A stretch of 64,000 nt of DNA from the NCBI GenBank assembly GCA_019925095.2, contig CM034398.1, positions 10,369,001 through 10,433,000 of the forward strand, in the 5' to 3' direction. The notes beneath the pieces were generated by a model that ran no database searches, was not told the DNA's origin, and worked only from the letters and a program-made list of their open reading frames with translations. Below are positions 48,581-59,805 of this stretch, piece after piece; the first letter of the stretch is position 1; every line of letters begins with the position of its first letter. Source of the DNA: Dendrolimus kikuchii. Taxonomy: Eukaryota > Arthropoda > Insecta > Lepidoptera > Lasiocampidae. Made by a program: the position numbers and the translations under genes.

Positions 48581-48990
48581 TGTTACAACTTAGCCCCCCG
48601 GCAAAGACAAATTCCACGAAGCACGCTATTACCTGTCGGCATTTGAACCAATTGTAATACCTTTATGATTGTCTTCTTTTGTTTACTTATTTACTGGTTA
48701 TTAATTTACGATTTCTTGGAAATTAAGTTGACGATACGGGCGGGCACACTTGTACTTGTGAAGTATAAAACGACGGCAGGATGGAGAGAGGAGGCAGCCA
48801 GCGATAATCGCTAGCCATACAAGACGTGTACATTCGATAATCGATATACTGACGGACTTTGCGTGTGTTATTGAATCGTACATTATGTTTGTACTGGTTG
48901 TGTCCAGTTATATTTGTACCTGTGTTATACGTGTTTGTATAGTTCTAATAAATTCTATAGTAATTCCAACGGCATTTTAATTCGAGTCTT
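48581..48990 (+). mobile_element. Probable solo LTR of a retrotransposon
   Basis: Begins TGTTACAACTTAGCCCCC, carries TATAAAA at 48764-48770 and AATAAA at 48947-48952. It ends near CTTGTAAC, roughly the inverse of its start. That order (TG, TATA, poly(A) signal, inverted end) fits an LTR of about 400 bp. I could not find a matching target duplication or internal domains, so the right edge is uncertain. Confidence 0.5.
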
Positions 48991-49156
48991 GTAACTCGTA
49001 AAAATACTTTCCTGTATATTTTCTATATTTTCCCCCTTTATCGTATGTACGTTACGTTTACATATCTATCGAATTTCATAATAATTTAGTTCATTCCCAA
49101 GGTTGCAAAGAGCGAATCAATAACTTATTTTCACATTTATTACAATTTAAAACATA

Positions 49157-49698
49157 CATACGTACATAACTTCACGCCAGTTCCCTTGCGGGGTAGGCAC
49201 GAACAACAGAGCGCCATTTAGGCCTATTCTTACACACCTCACTTGCTTCTTTGACATTCATAACTCTTGTCATGCACACTCGTCTGTTCTTAAGGCTCCG
49301 CTAGTACATGATCAATTTGATCAATTTGAGCACTCCACGACTTTTGCATCCATCCACTTTTGCATTGTATATCTGTTTAGTCATTCTTTCATCATGCATT
49401 CTTTCCACATGCCCGAACCACCGGAGCATTCCTTTCCTTACCTTCACCCCGACATTCTCTTTCAGACCAACTCTCTTTCTTACTTCGGTATTACGAACGC
49501 GGTCCGCGAGCGTCACTCCGCAGATTTTGCGCAGTGCTCGCATCTCAACCGCATTTACTCTACTTTCATGCTCTCTCTTCCATACCCAACTCTCGCTTCC
49601 ATACGTGAGCGTAGGTACCAGCACCGCGTTGTGTATGGCGAGCTGGGCCTTCTGGCTGAGGTTTTTAGCGCCTAGAAGTTTATCTAACGCTCCATTCA
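49157..49698 (-). mobile_element. Truncated LINE family X, copy 1
   Basis: A 542-bp insert flanked by 13-bp duplications AATTTAAAACATA (49144-49156 and 49699-49711). The minus strand encodes the reverse-transcriptase C-terminal region (NGALDKLLGAKNLSQ, YGSESWVWKREHESRVNAVE, MRALRKICGVTLADRVRN, MLRWFGHVERMHDER). A degenerate end follows, then a TATG repeat tail at the left. No catalytic RT motifs are present. A small deletion relative to copy 2 removes part of the GRPR segment. Confidence 0.88.
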
Positions 49699-49711
49699 AA
49701 TTTAAAACATA

Positions 49712-52488
49712 GAGATATTTATTCGAGATCTGTGTCAACACTGTTTGAAATTGTCATCAAACAGTAATTATACATATCTACGCAGCCTAGTAATGTTTTT
49801 CAAACGGAAAAAATCGGTATGCATATAGATTTAGTTTACTTAATTATTAAAATGCGTTGTGGTAATTTATGGAATGAAGCATGAGGTGTGTGTGTGGTTT
49901 TGTGTATGTATCATCGTATTATTGTAAAAACCAATTAAACTGTAAATATTTTTTTAATGTTATAAAAAAGACTTATTATAATCAGTCAATTAATGGTTCT
50001 GGCACTCGTTGGATACTGCCCATACACGGCTCCTGTGGTTTCTTTTAAATCAAATCAAAGGGAAGGGTCACAATTTTGTCAGCTATAACTTATAAATTGA
50101 TGACATCGTAAATCATATATAAATGTATACCTCTATTGTGAACTTTATGATCCGTTTACAATGTATCGATGCGGTTTATAATCTGACCACTTATATTATA
50201 AAATAGCGGTTCTTAGAATATTTCGCTGACATAATAATTATATTTCAAATTCCAGATGAATTAAATCATTCCTTGAGCTCAATTTAATAAGTGAATTATA
50301 AAATTAATTTCACAATGTATTTCAAATATTGAACATAACTCGATTAGTCGATGGATACCAGAAATGTTGCCAGCCAGGACTGGTTTAATTTTAATTGCTA
50401 ATTAATTTATATTTCTTAAAAATATAGATAGTAAGGTTTTTTATTCCATATTTCCTTAAAAATATATTTTAAATACTTTTAGTTAAATTTGTCTGAGATT
50501 CATAAAGGATTTTTTAGCTATTACATTAAGTAACTGCTAATAGAAAAAACGATTTTAACAAAACCGATCACAAAAGTCTGATAATCCTCAATGATATTCA
50601 TTTCTCTTAAAGTTTATGCAAGAATACATTTTGTGGACTGACTACCAGTCACGAGTGGATAGTCATCCAGGTAAACGGATACAATAGAAGAATTCGTTTA
50701 GGCTGGTCTGCACTCGGAAAATATCTTCACATTTTCGTGTAGGCCATTCCGCAACATTTATAGAAAAGTCTGCGAACAGTGCGTTCTGCAAGTCATAACT
50801 TATACTGCCGAGATATAGACACTGATAGTGTGATTACTTCATAAATTAAAAATTACCTAGTGGGCTGTGGAGCGAACTGTGTGGGGTGTGTCTCTTATGA
50901 ACGAAATAGAAAACTAACAATCCGTACTAAAACGCAGGTAACCGATTAAGTTTCCAAAGCTGAAGTGGCCCGATCATAATTATCCCTGGACTGATGAAGC
51001 AAACGAGTCCTGGAGTGTAGACCGTGTCTTGGTTGACCGATGACCTACGCTAGGTTACCAATAAGGGCTGTATGAGAAACACAGATCAGGTGGCTTAAAA
51101 TTGGAAAAGCACGCCAAAGATTGGCTGCCAACGAATTTCAAAGTCTGAGATAATTATGTTGTACCTATTATACATTCCGCTTGTCATAATTATTCTAAGA
51201 AAGCCAACCGCCAAATGATCGATATTTGTTCACTCGCAGCGTTCATAATAGCCAGCAAATATTATTCTGTGGTGCCACTTATTTTTTTCTATAAATCACA
51301 CTCATAAATTTACACAAATATTAAGATCCGTGTGTACAAGCTCAATTTATTACTCACCATACAGAATATCGACATCTAACGGGTTTAGGTATTCAGTTAA
51401 GAAGTTAATATTCGTACAAAAATATTTTTTCTCGTGACTAGTTGTTGAATCTAATTTATTTAAGATATTTCAATATTATAAATGCTATTGTAAACCAGTC
51501 TGTTTTTGACCTTTTGAGGACTAACTTTTTCAATCAATTCATAAGAATATTTGAATGTGATGACCAGATGTATAAATAGGGTAATTCCGTAAAGATGGAA
51601 CAGGTTCTCCTCGATTACAGACCAGAATAAACATCACAAAATTACTTGCAAGGGGTGGGTTACATGTATAACACCCTATTTTTACAGATACGTAAATATG
51701 AAATACTTTATTTGTAAAGTAAATCGTGTTTCATTTGAAGTATAATTTAGAGGTTTAAAATGTGAAATCAAGTGGCGACATTGTATTAAAGTGCTGCTAT
51801 AGTAAACAAATCGTGTTCCCGAAATAGATCAACAAAAATATTGTATTCATCATAATTTTTTACAACAATATTACAGTAAAATATCGAATACAGAAGTCGG
51901 AATCCATGGTCACGCAAACCTTGAGGCGTTACCGAAAGGAAATCGATAGACAACTGGTTACTACACTAAATCGTTGTGACATTCGTCGAGTTGCAAAATT
52001 TGTATAATCGGTATCATTTTACCTCTTAGCCGTAGGAATTTGAGCGAAATAGGTGACTATGAAAGTTTTTCGATTTATTCACAAGTTGTTATTCTTAAAA
52101 GAAAAACAGATTTAAAAAGGAATCAAAAGAAGACGGAGACTTTTAGGCCAAAGAAATGTAATGAGTCGAGCATATGGCTTAAAAAATTGTAGTGTATTTT
52201 TCCATTACAAAATGGAAAACATCAACCCTAAATTCTATCTGGAAGATGAGAAATCTTACAAATAAGCTCACAAATAAAATAAGTTATCGATAACCATAAT
52301 AGAATTAACTATGAACTAGAGCTTTCCCTACGGCTATGCCCAGGAGTAAACCCTAGCTTTATTTTCTGTACATAAAAACTTAACTACATCTTTATAGATC
52401 GCAAGCGAACCCAAGAGCAAAAAGTAGTATATATATAATAATAATAATAATAACGGCCAGCTAATATAATAATACTATTGTTGCCAAT
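49712..52488. other. Intergenic AT-rich DNA
   Basis: No gene recognised. A TAA microsatellite lies at about 52437-52453, just before the LINE Z fragment. Confidence 0.45.
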
Positions 52489-52870
52489 AAGCCTGACATT
52501 GTGATAATAGATCCATCTGCGAGATGTACGATGCTTGTTTATATAAGTATCCCACATGACTGTAATCTCGTAAAAGCTGAAACTGACAAATTAACGAAAT
52601 ACCTTGACCTCGCGAAGAGATTACGGCCATGTAGCATATGGAGTTAACGATCATCGTACCGATAGTGGTGTCTTTTAACAGTCTAATAGCGAAGAGCCTC
52701 GACCGACACCTAGAGAGGCTCTCGCTCGGTAAATGGGTGAAGGGCCAGATGCAGAAGGCGGTTCTCCTAAGCACGGCACGCATTGTGACGAAGTTCCTGT
52801 CTCTGGAGCCTTAACCACCGGTAGCTTGGACCCCAAGCCCCGCTGCCGACGGACGTCATCTTTTTATATT
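52489..52870 (+). pseudogene. LINE-derived C-terminal fragment (family Z) and 3' UTR
   Basis: The first frame reads KPDIVIIDPSARCTMLVYIS, then DKLTKYLDLAKRL. After a frameshift near 52650 it reads IVPIVVSFNSLIAKSLDRHL, then ERLSLGKWVKGQMQKAVLLS and ARIVTKFLSLEP with TAA at 52812-52814. I know this sequence type as a very frequent lepidopteran non-LTR element end. The GC-rich 3' UTR runs into a T-rich stretch and a TA microsatellite (52884-52922). Confidence 0.75.
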
Positions 52871-52883
52871 TTTTTAATATGTA

Positions 52884-52885
52884 TC

Positions 52886-52924
<39 letters not shown>

Positions 52925-52985
52925 ATAGTAAATAACGGAGAAAATACCTTTCCGAAATTTACTATATCACGAATCGAACCCACAC
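52884..52985. repeat. TA microsatellite followed by partial S2 SINE
   Basis: (TA)n at 52884-52922. Then the middle of S2 in minus orientation (ACCATAGTAAATAACGGAGA to ACGAATCGAACCC). A TA run beside an S2 copy also occurs at 30435-30539. Confidence 0.65.
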
Positions 52986-53649
52986 ACATAATATACATAT
53001 TATTATATATTGTATATGTATATATATATTATATGTATATTATGTGTGTGTCTCTCTGTGTGTCTGTTTGTATGTGTACTGTAGACCTTACGTCAATAAA
53101 TCTTTTCTTTCTTTTTTTCTAAATATTCCTTAAAAAGTTGTCTGATGGTGAAAACCGCTCAAAAAGCCGGTGCGTGGTTTAGGAGTTAGCGGTTATACTA
53201 ATGGACAAACAGATGGAGAAAGCGACTTTGTTTTATCCTAAATATGTAAAGAACATGAATTTCGACAATTAATAATATGGAGACATTTACACCACACAAT
53301 TAATTCATTCAAAATAACTACACCAAGCCTATTATAAAAAATATTAACATAATAAAAATCACACATCTTTTTACAATCCGGGCCCAACTTTATATGGATT
53401 ACTTTGGCTTATGGCCGGCTTTGATCTTGTCCTAGAGTATCTTAGTGTCATTGACCTGTCAACGTTAACAAGATCAAAGAATGGCAACCGAACTACGAAA
53501 CTACTCGGCAGTAGTAAAGAAAATAAAAATATTGTTCGTCGATTGTTTTTATTTATCAGATAATAACATGTCTTATTTTTATTGGTGCAAAACCATGAAA
53601 GCGAATAAAATATATATATATATATAATTTTTTTTGTAACAAGAAACAA

Positions 53650-53830
53650 CCGACTTCCAAAGAATTATAAGTATAATATTCGAGGGTTGCTCTCGGCTTC
53701 CCTGGAATCCACTCATTAGATCCTGATTTGGTGACAGTGGCACCACCGTAGGAGTATAAACTTTCGAATAAAAAATAAAAATAAAATCGTCCACATTTCA
53801 CGAAGAAATCGCTTAACCGTTATACAAAAA
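53650..53830. repeat. Repeat family H, copy 3
   Basis: Starts ACCGACTTCCAAAG and contains CCACTCATTAGATCCTGATT and GGAGTATAAACTTTCG, matching 35765-36360 in opposite orientation. Confidence 0.55.
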
Positions 53831-54771
53831 AACTTACAATCAAATTAAGTGGTTAGCCAGTTCTAAGAACTTTAAAAGTGCGTTTTATTTATCTATGCAA
53901 ATTAAGATGCGAAAATTAACTACTCAATCTCTGACGAATATGGTTGATATTTAAATTGCTTTCATGGTAAGGCGACACCTTATGTTATGTCTTACACATA
54001 CTAATATATCTAGATACATGTCAAATCTACGTTTCATCAAAGTCAAGGTAATTTTTTTGTTTTAAATATGGACATTTTAGGAAATGTTATACTAGTGTTA
54101 CAAGTTACATTTTGCGACCTTGACAGGCATGCAAAATTTTTGTTTTCTTGGATACCAGTTATTTGTAGTCATTATGATTACATATACATTTTAGCGATTG
54201 TGATTATATTATTGATTATGATGTTAATCATTCTATTGTCTTTGGCCGTTTTAAAGCCTCAGCATACATTTTTTGTGCACACAGCCTTCTAGCTAACCGC
54301 CGCTCCACCAATGAGTTTAGACAAATGTCATCTCACCTCTCTATTGGAATAGTATCTATCAAACCTATGTGGCGAGCACCTGCGGAAATAACATGTTATT
54401 AATCATTCAAAGCATCTTCTCCCCTATCTGTTCCTTTCTGTTTTGGTGGAAATCGGGCCTTACTCTCATTTTAATTATTCCGATAAAACCACCTTTTGTA
54501 TACAATTAAAGCTTTAGTCTGATTTATTTTATATTGGTGTTTCTACAATAAAAACTTATTTATATTACTACAATTGCATTAACTATGCAAAACCACTGAT
54601 CTTGAATTTTTTGCCTCTATTATTAAGCAGGCCTACTTTCTAGTGGTCGACTGGACGTAAATTATAAATTAGCCTATTTGACTTGTATAATGCTAAAAAC
54701 AAAACCGTAAGCTCAAGTTATATTGCCAGTATTTTACGTGGATGTGTGTATTTTACAATTTTTTTATTATA
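53831..54771. other. Intergenic DNA
   Basis: A 74-codon frame at 54068-54292 is hydrophobic (ILAIVIILLIMMLIILLSLA) but lies in AT-rich DNA with no relative known to me. I do not call it a gene. Confidence 0.35.
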
Positions 54772-56067
54772 CCTAGTCTTGCCATAAATATTGCAACAAA
54801 GATTTTTTGCTATTGCAAATGACATTTATAAGTTTTACAGTGTGTTAGTTTAATAGATAAATATAAAACAGTTTAAAATATAAAAAGCTTATTCGAAGTG
54901 GTCTCTATTGGCTGTAATACAGTCCTTTAAGCGTTGAGGCCAGTTATCAATAGAAGCACGCACTCTTTCCATGGAAAAATTCTTCACTGCCAATCGTATG
55001 GATTGTTTTAGGGACTCCAAATTATCATGGCGTTTAGAGCAAGCCATACTCTCTAAAAGTGACTGTAAATCATAATCCAGCGGATTAAGATTGGGACTAG
55101 ACGACGGCCAGTCTTCAGCTCTGATGAAGTCCGAAACGTTCGTTTCCAACCAACATTGCGTGGACCGAGCTTTATGACCCGGCGCCGAGTCTTGCTGGAA
55201 GGACCATTCTTGATTATTGAACATGGTGTTGTTAAGGGGCTACCTTCTTAAGAATGGTATCTTGATGCACTTGTGCCGATGTTTTGTTACCTTTTCTACA
55301 AAAATATGGCTCAGTCACTCCTTCATAGCTAACACCCCACCAAACGATCACTGAAGACGGATAATGCCCACGTTGCACTCTATCGACTAATTGAGAAGCT
55401 TCCTTAGAGCTTTGAGCATAAATACGGTCAGTTTGTTTATTAAAATGTTGCTCAATAGTAAAAAAATTCTTATACGTAAATATTTTTTTTTGTGACCTCC
55501 CTTTGCGTACCGCTTCAGTAGTTGTTTCAATTTTACCACCCTGTTCTTTTTTAAACTATAAGTTAAAAAATGACCAGTGCGTCTCTTATAGGCTGCAAGT
55601 CCTAAGTCATCTTTTAAAACACGCGACATGGTTCTAGGTGATATCTTCATCTCCCGAGATAAAATCTTTTGCTTTCGGACAGGATTTCTTCGAATTCTTT
55701 CCCTTTCTGCTTTGACCACCTTTTTCGTACGAACACTACGTGGACGGCCAGATTTTTTCTGTCACAAACAGAGGAGGTCTCACCGTACCTATTAATAGCC
55801 CGGTACAGACACATTTGACTAATACCAAGCAATTTGTAGTATGGACAGTTTTAAAAATTGCATTTGGCTCCATACCTACTTTGTGTATATAGCGATTCGG
55901 TTCTGTTTATCACCCCATTCCATTTTAATGTCGCAAAATATTTTAAAATGTATTGGCACCGAAATGAAAAAAACACAATGAACAATCATATAAAAATGAC
56001 AGATTCCAAATTCAAATGTAACATTTTGTTTCTTTTTAATTGTAACAGTATTTATGGCCAGACTAAG
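54772..56067 (-). mobile_element. Mariner-type transposon, maT (DD37D) group, inactive
   Basis: A 1296-bp element with imperfect terminal inverted repeats (CCTAGTCTTGCCATAAATAT at the left; the right end is the complement of CTTAGTCTGGCCATAAATAC). TA lies on both sides (54770-54771 and 56068-56069). Between the second and third catalytic Asp (QQDSAPGH and NPLD) there are 37 residues. DD37D marks the maT group, known from moths. The coding region is frameshifted. Confidence 0.88.
54889..55850 (-). pseudogene. maT (DD37D) transposase, broken
   Basis: In order on the minus strand: a remnant of the first DNA-binding helices (LLGISQMCLYRAINRYG), the GRPRSVRTKK linker, and a second helix-turn-helix (KISPRTMSRVLKDDLGL). 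Then come the core with VIVWWGVSYEGVTEPYF and HQDTILKK, QQDSAPGHKARSTQCWLE, DWPSSSPNLNPLD and a normal end NRDHFE. Frames change near 55750, 55495 and 55235. The residue expected to be the first catalytic Asp (FTDEK) is Tyr (codon 55472-55474), so the copy is dead even without the frameshifts. The N-terminus looks truncated. Confidence 0.85.
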
Positions 56068-56069
56068 TA

Positions 56070-56524
56070 TATGTTACAGGTGTGTAAATTCGTGTATACT
56101 TCATACTGGCTAGACACACAAATTGTGCAAAGGCAAATTTAAAAAGAAAAAACTGTACATTACTAGGACGTCCGTTTCCAACTCGGTCAGTATACTTAAT
56201 AGTTATAATTCTACTTAGCAACTACTAACTAATAAATAAATATTTTTATACACAACTATGCGTAGAACTTGACCTTGTTAAACAAATCCACAAGATAAAT
56301 CGCGTGAAATATATAATTAGTGAGCAAACAAAGAAAAGTTACCACGACAAACAACAACATCATAGGAATAACTGGTATTATCATTCGTATTATACGGAAT
56401 AATAATTAGTTAATTAACAACAAATTTATACAATTTTCAATTTATCTATAATATTATAAAATTCTAAAAATGCCGTATCTGTACATTGAAGCTATTTAAA
56501 AAAACAACTAGAATACAATATATA
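56070..56524. other. Intergenic AT-rich DNA
   Basis: Nothing recognised. Confidence 0.45.
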
Positions 56525-56910
56525 CACTCACGGCTCATGTAAAAACTACTGAGCTGATTTCGATGCGGTTTTCGCTCATCGAAAGCTAATTCTTAGACTT
56601 AAACTCTGCGCTACTTTTTATGCTGGGAATCCCGCGAAAATTTTTCTGGGAATAGTTTAAAATGGCCAAATTAAAACAATCGAATTTCAATATTATTTTT
56701 GTGAGCAAATTTAATGTAATAAGATGTGTGATATTTTTTATCCCGGGAAACCTGCGGGAACTTTCCCGGATCACTTTGTAGTTGTTCGGCTGCGTAAAAA
56801 TTAGTTTATTCCGACACAGTTTTCACTAAAATGATAGTGGCGGTACTTTGTGTCCCGGGAATCCCACTGGAATTTCAAGTCAAGCGTGGAGAAGAAGTCG
56901 CGGACTTATC
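56525..56910. repeat. Repeat family D, copy 2
   Basis: Inverse orientation of 17520-17905: GTAAAAACTACTGAGCTGAT, then TTCGATGCGGTTTTCGCTC. CCCGGGAATCCC-type words occur three times, and the right end has ATTTCAAGTCAAGCGTGG. The threefold CCGGGA/ATCCCGCG spacing suggests internal repetition. Confidence 0.65.
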
Positions 56911-57699
56911 CTAGTAAATAACTAAAAATTAAGAAGCTACTATAGATTAAAAATGTTATATAATGTAATGTAGATAATGAAAAGAAAATCTCAAAACGTT
57001 TCCCCGAAATGCGGCTCTTGTAATAATAGCATTTCTACTTACAATAATAATATATTTCAAAATATAATCTAAGTAAAAATAAATTTAATCTAAAGTTAAG
57101 TTAGTATTTATATAGCAGATCACTGCCAGCGGGAAGTGTGTCCAGAAGGCTGGCTGCGTTAGCATGCAGTATGGCAATGCTGATTCGCTGGGCGAATTAT
57201 GAGCTTTCTGATCACGGGTAATGTCAGAGTTTCTTACAAATAATAATACCCAATAATTAAGCAATCAAAAATTTTTTTTAAATAAAAACATCAAAGTACA
57301 ATTCAGCGGTAATATTTTATACTTCCATCTCTAGTGGTCGAGCTTAGCTCTCATTGTGATTGAGCTACTGTAGGCTGTCGACTATAGAGTGGTATACCAC
57401 GAGGTATTCAATGACAAAGCAACACTCGATATAATATTATCAACCCTATCAGAGTCAGTTAATGGAGCATTAACTATAATATAATTAATTAATTATAATT
57501 AACTTAATATACAAATCTATATAATAATAATAATTCAAAATAGAAGGAAATCTCCGATTTCTATCCCATATTGCATCTATAACTATGCGAGAATGATAAA
57601 TGCCTCAGGAGAAATTGGGAAGAAAAATACAATTTTTAATTTGAATGGACAAAGATTATGTTGACAACCGTCGCATCTATCAGTGTAGAAACGGAGAAA
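56911..57699. other. Intergenic DNA
   Basis: A GC-richer patch at 57120-57230 (AGAAGGCTGGCTGCGTTAGC, ATTCGCTGGGCGAATTATGA) may be an old LINE 3' end; I could not confirm it. The rest is AT-rich. Confidence 0.4.
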
Positions 57700-57975
57700 G
57701 AATACAATTTCCCGCCACCAGGCAGCCTGTAGTAAGAGGTGATAAAACAACTAAGATCCAGATGGTAGGGTTTTTGCCTGTCTGGATGGCTACCACCACT
57801 GGTCTAAGGTATGCCGCCATAATAACCTTCAGTTGTGATCCGGCATTAGTCGCCAGGTTTTTGTCTCTCTTTTGAGAGCGGAGGCACATTGGTAGTACCT
57901 CTGTTGTTACAAGTATCCATAGGCGGTGGTAACCGCTTTCCATCAGGTAAGCCATCTGCCTGTCTGCTGATTTCA
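57700..57975. repeat. Repeat family A, copy 3
   Basis: Inverse orientation of 63247-63570: GGCTACCACCACTGGTCTAA, TATGCCGCCATAATAACC and CATAGGCGGTGGTAACCGCT. Confidence 0.7.
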
Positions 57976-58114
57976 CGAAATAAAAGAATAATAATCAAAG
58001 AAAATTATAGCTGGAATTCTGATTAAATAAATAGTTGATCCCCATATGTAGCCAGCAGTTTAGGTTCTACGATAGAACATGCGTAGGTACATATTGACGT
58101 AAGATACAAACATA

Positions 58115-58679
58115 CATACATACATAACTTCACGCCAATTCCCTTGCGGGGTAGGCACGAACAACAGAGCGCCATTTAGGCTTATTCTTACACACCTCAC
58201 TTGCTTATTTCACATTCATAACTCTTATCATGCACACTCGTCTGTTCTTAAGGCTCCTGACATCACCTTCTGCTAGTAAACGATTAATTTGATCATGGAA
58301 GGTGTGTCGTGGCCTTCCACGACTTCTGCATCCATCCACTTTTGCATTGTATATCTGTTTAGTGATTCTTTCATCATGCATTCTTTCCACATGCCCGAAC
58401 CACCGGAGCATTCCTTTCCTTACCTTCACCCCGACACTCTCTTTCAGACCAACTTTCTTTCTTACTTCGGTATTACGAACGCGGTCCGCGAGCGTCACTC
58501 CGCAGATTTTGCGCAGTGCTCGCATCTCGACCGCGTTTACTCTACTTTCATGCTCTCTCTTCCATACCCAACTCTTGCTTCCATACGTGAGCGTAGGTAC
58601 CAGCACCGCGTTGTGTAGTGCAAGCTGGGCTTCCTGGCTGAGGTTCTTAGCGCCTAGAAGTTTACCTAACGCTCCATTG
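58115..58679 (-). mobile_element. Truncated LINE family X, copy 2
   Basis: A 565-bp insert with perfect 14-bp duplications AAGATACAAACATA (58101-58114 and 58680-58693). The minus strand keeps an open frame through YGSKSWVWKREHESRVNAVE, LRWFGHVERMHDER, KVDGCRSRGRPRHTF and RVCMIRVMNVK, then a TATG-repeat tail. Its 5' breakpoint lies within one or two bases of copy 1. Confidence 0.9.
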
Positions 58680-58866
58680 AAGATACAAACATAATTGTCT
58701 ATATACTGCTAAAATTATATATCTTCCTTTTAGCTTTGTCATATATGGGTGAAAACAGCCATTCATCAATTTTATCTACAATAATACAACATAGGTATAT
58801 TTATGATGAGTCATATATTGAAAACGGAAATAACAGTTTTCCATCACTCAGTGTACTATAATTATT

Positions 58867-58909
58867 ACGTCAGGTAAATCATAATAATTTATTAAGATTT
58901 ACCTGACGT
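58867..58909. repeat. Perfect 14-bp-stem hairpin
   Basis: ACGTCAGGTAAATC and GATTTACCTGACGT around a 15-base AT-rich loop. Function unknown. Confidence 0.7.
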
Positions 58910-59562
58910 TTAATACGTTTTGGATTTTTATATCTATTAATTCAATTGTATGACAGATCTTGGTTTTTCTATAAAGCAGGAATAACTAACAAGTGCCTCT
59001 TATTGTTAAGGCAAACATAACTTTAGTTTCTCTGTTAAGTAAGTGATAAAATTTCATTCACTGAACATAGTAAACATTCATTCATTTTCATAAAAGGTAT
59101 TTTCTGAGCATATATTTACATCTGTTTTTCTATAAACAATATTTAGAATTTACGTCTTGTGAAATTTAGTTAGTTTAGTTTTCATTTAGCTCTTCTTCGG
59201 CTTTCGGATGATTGGAACCGAAAGAAATTCAAATTAAATTGCATCGAAAATATAGTTATACTGCAAATTCGGTAATTAATTGTAATAAAAAATATATAAT
59301 TCAACAAAATATTGTTTGGGCGTCAGAATTATTTTCTTGTTGTAGCTAAACCGATGTTAGACTTTTCATTTGTCTTTTAATTTGGATGAGTCAACCAATG
59401 TAATCTACATAAACAAACTTGGATCATTCCAACTCATTGAATACTGTTGTATCCTTTCAGTTCGGTCTTTCAACCAAATTAATTCTATTGTGTTGATGCG
59501 TCTATTATCAGCACTATTACGAAATGTGTATGTACTTACCTAATACAATAAAAAGAAATCAA

Positions 59563-59805
59563 CTAATTGGTTCTAAAAATTATAAATACATAAGTAGATG
59601 ATATAGGTAAGAAATATTATATTTCCGTAAAGGCGACATTCAGCACTACAAATGGCAACAAAATAATTCAAATAAAAAACATTAATACTTTTATAATATT
59701 TGTATATTTTAAGTTTTAATGTTTTTTAATGTCGCCTTTACGGAAATATAATATTTCTTACCTATATCATCTACTTATGTATTTATAATTTTTAGAACCA
59801 ATTAG
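59563..59805. repeat. Perfect 78-bp inverted repeat
   Basis: Arms 59563-59640 and 59728-59805 are exact reverse complements by eye, around an 87-base loop. They begin CTAATTGGTTCTAAAAATTA. The arms border directly on the fold-back at 59803. Confidence 0.85.

Noticed and set aside
49301..49741. Functional reverse-transcriptase gene
   Set aside because: Only the region after the catalytic domain is present and the insert has a target duplication; it is a truncated copy. The plus-strand frames over it are shadows.
54068..54292. Small hydrophobic frame (possible membrane peptide)
   Set aside because: Hydrophobic translations are expected by chance in T-rich DNA, and no splice or start context supports it.
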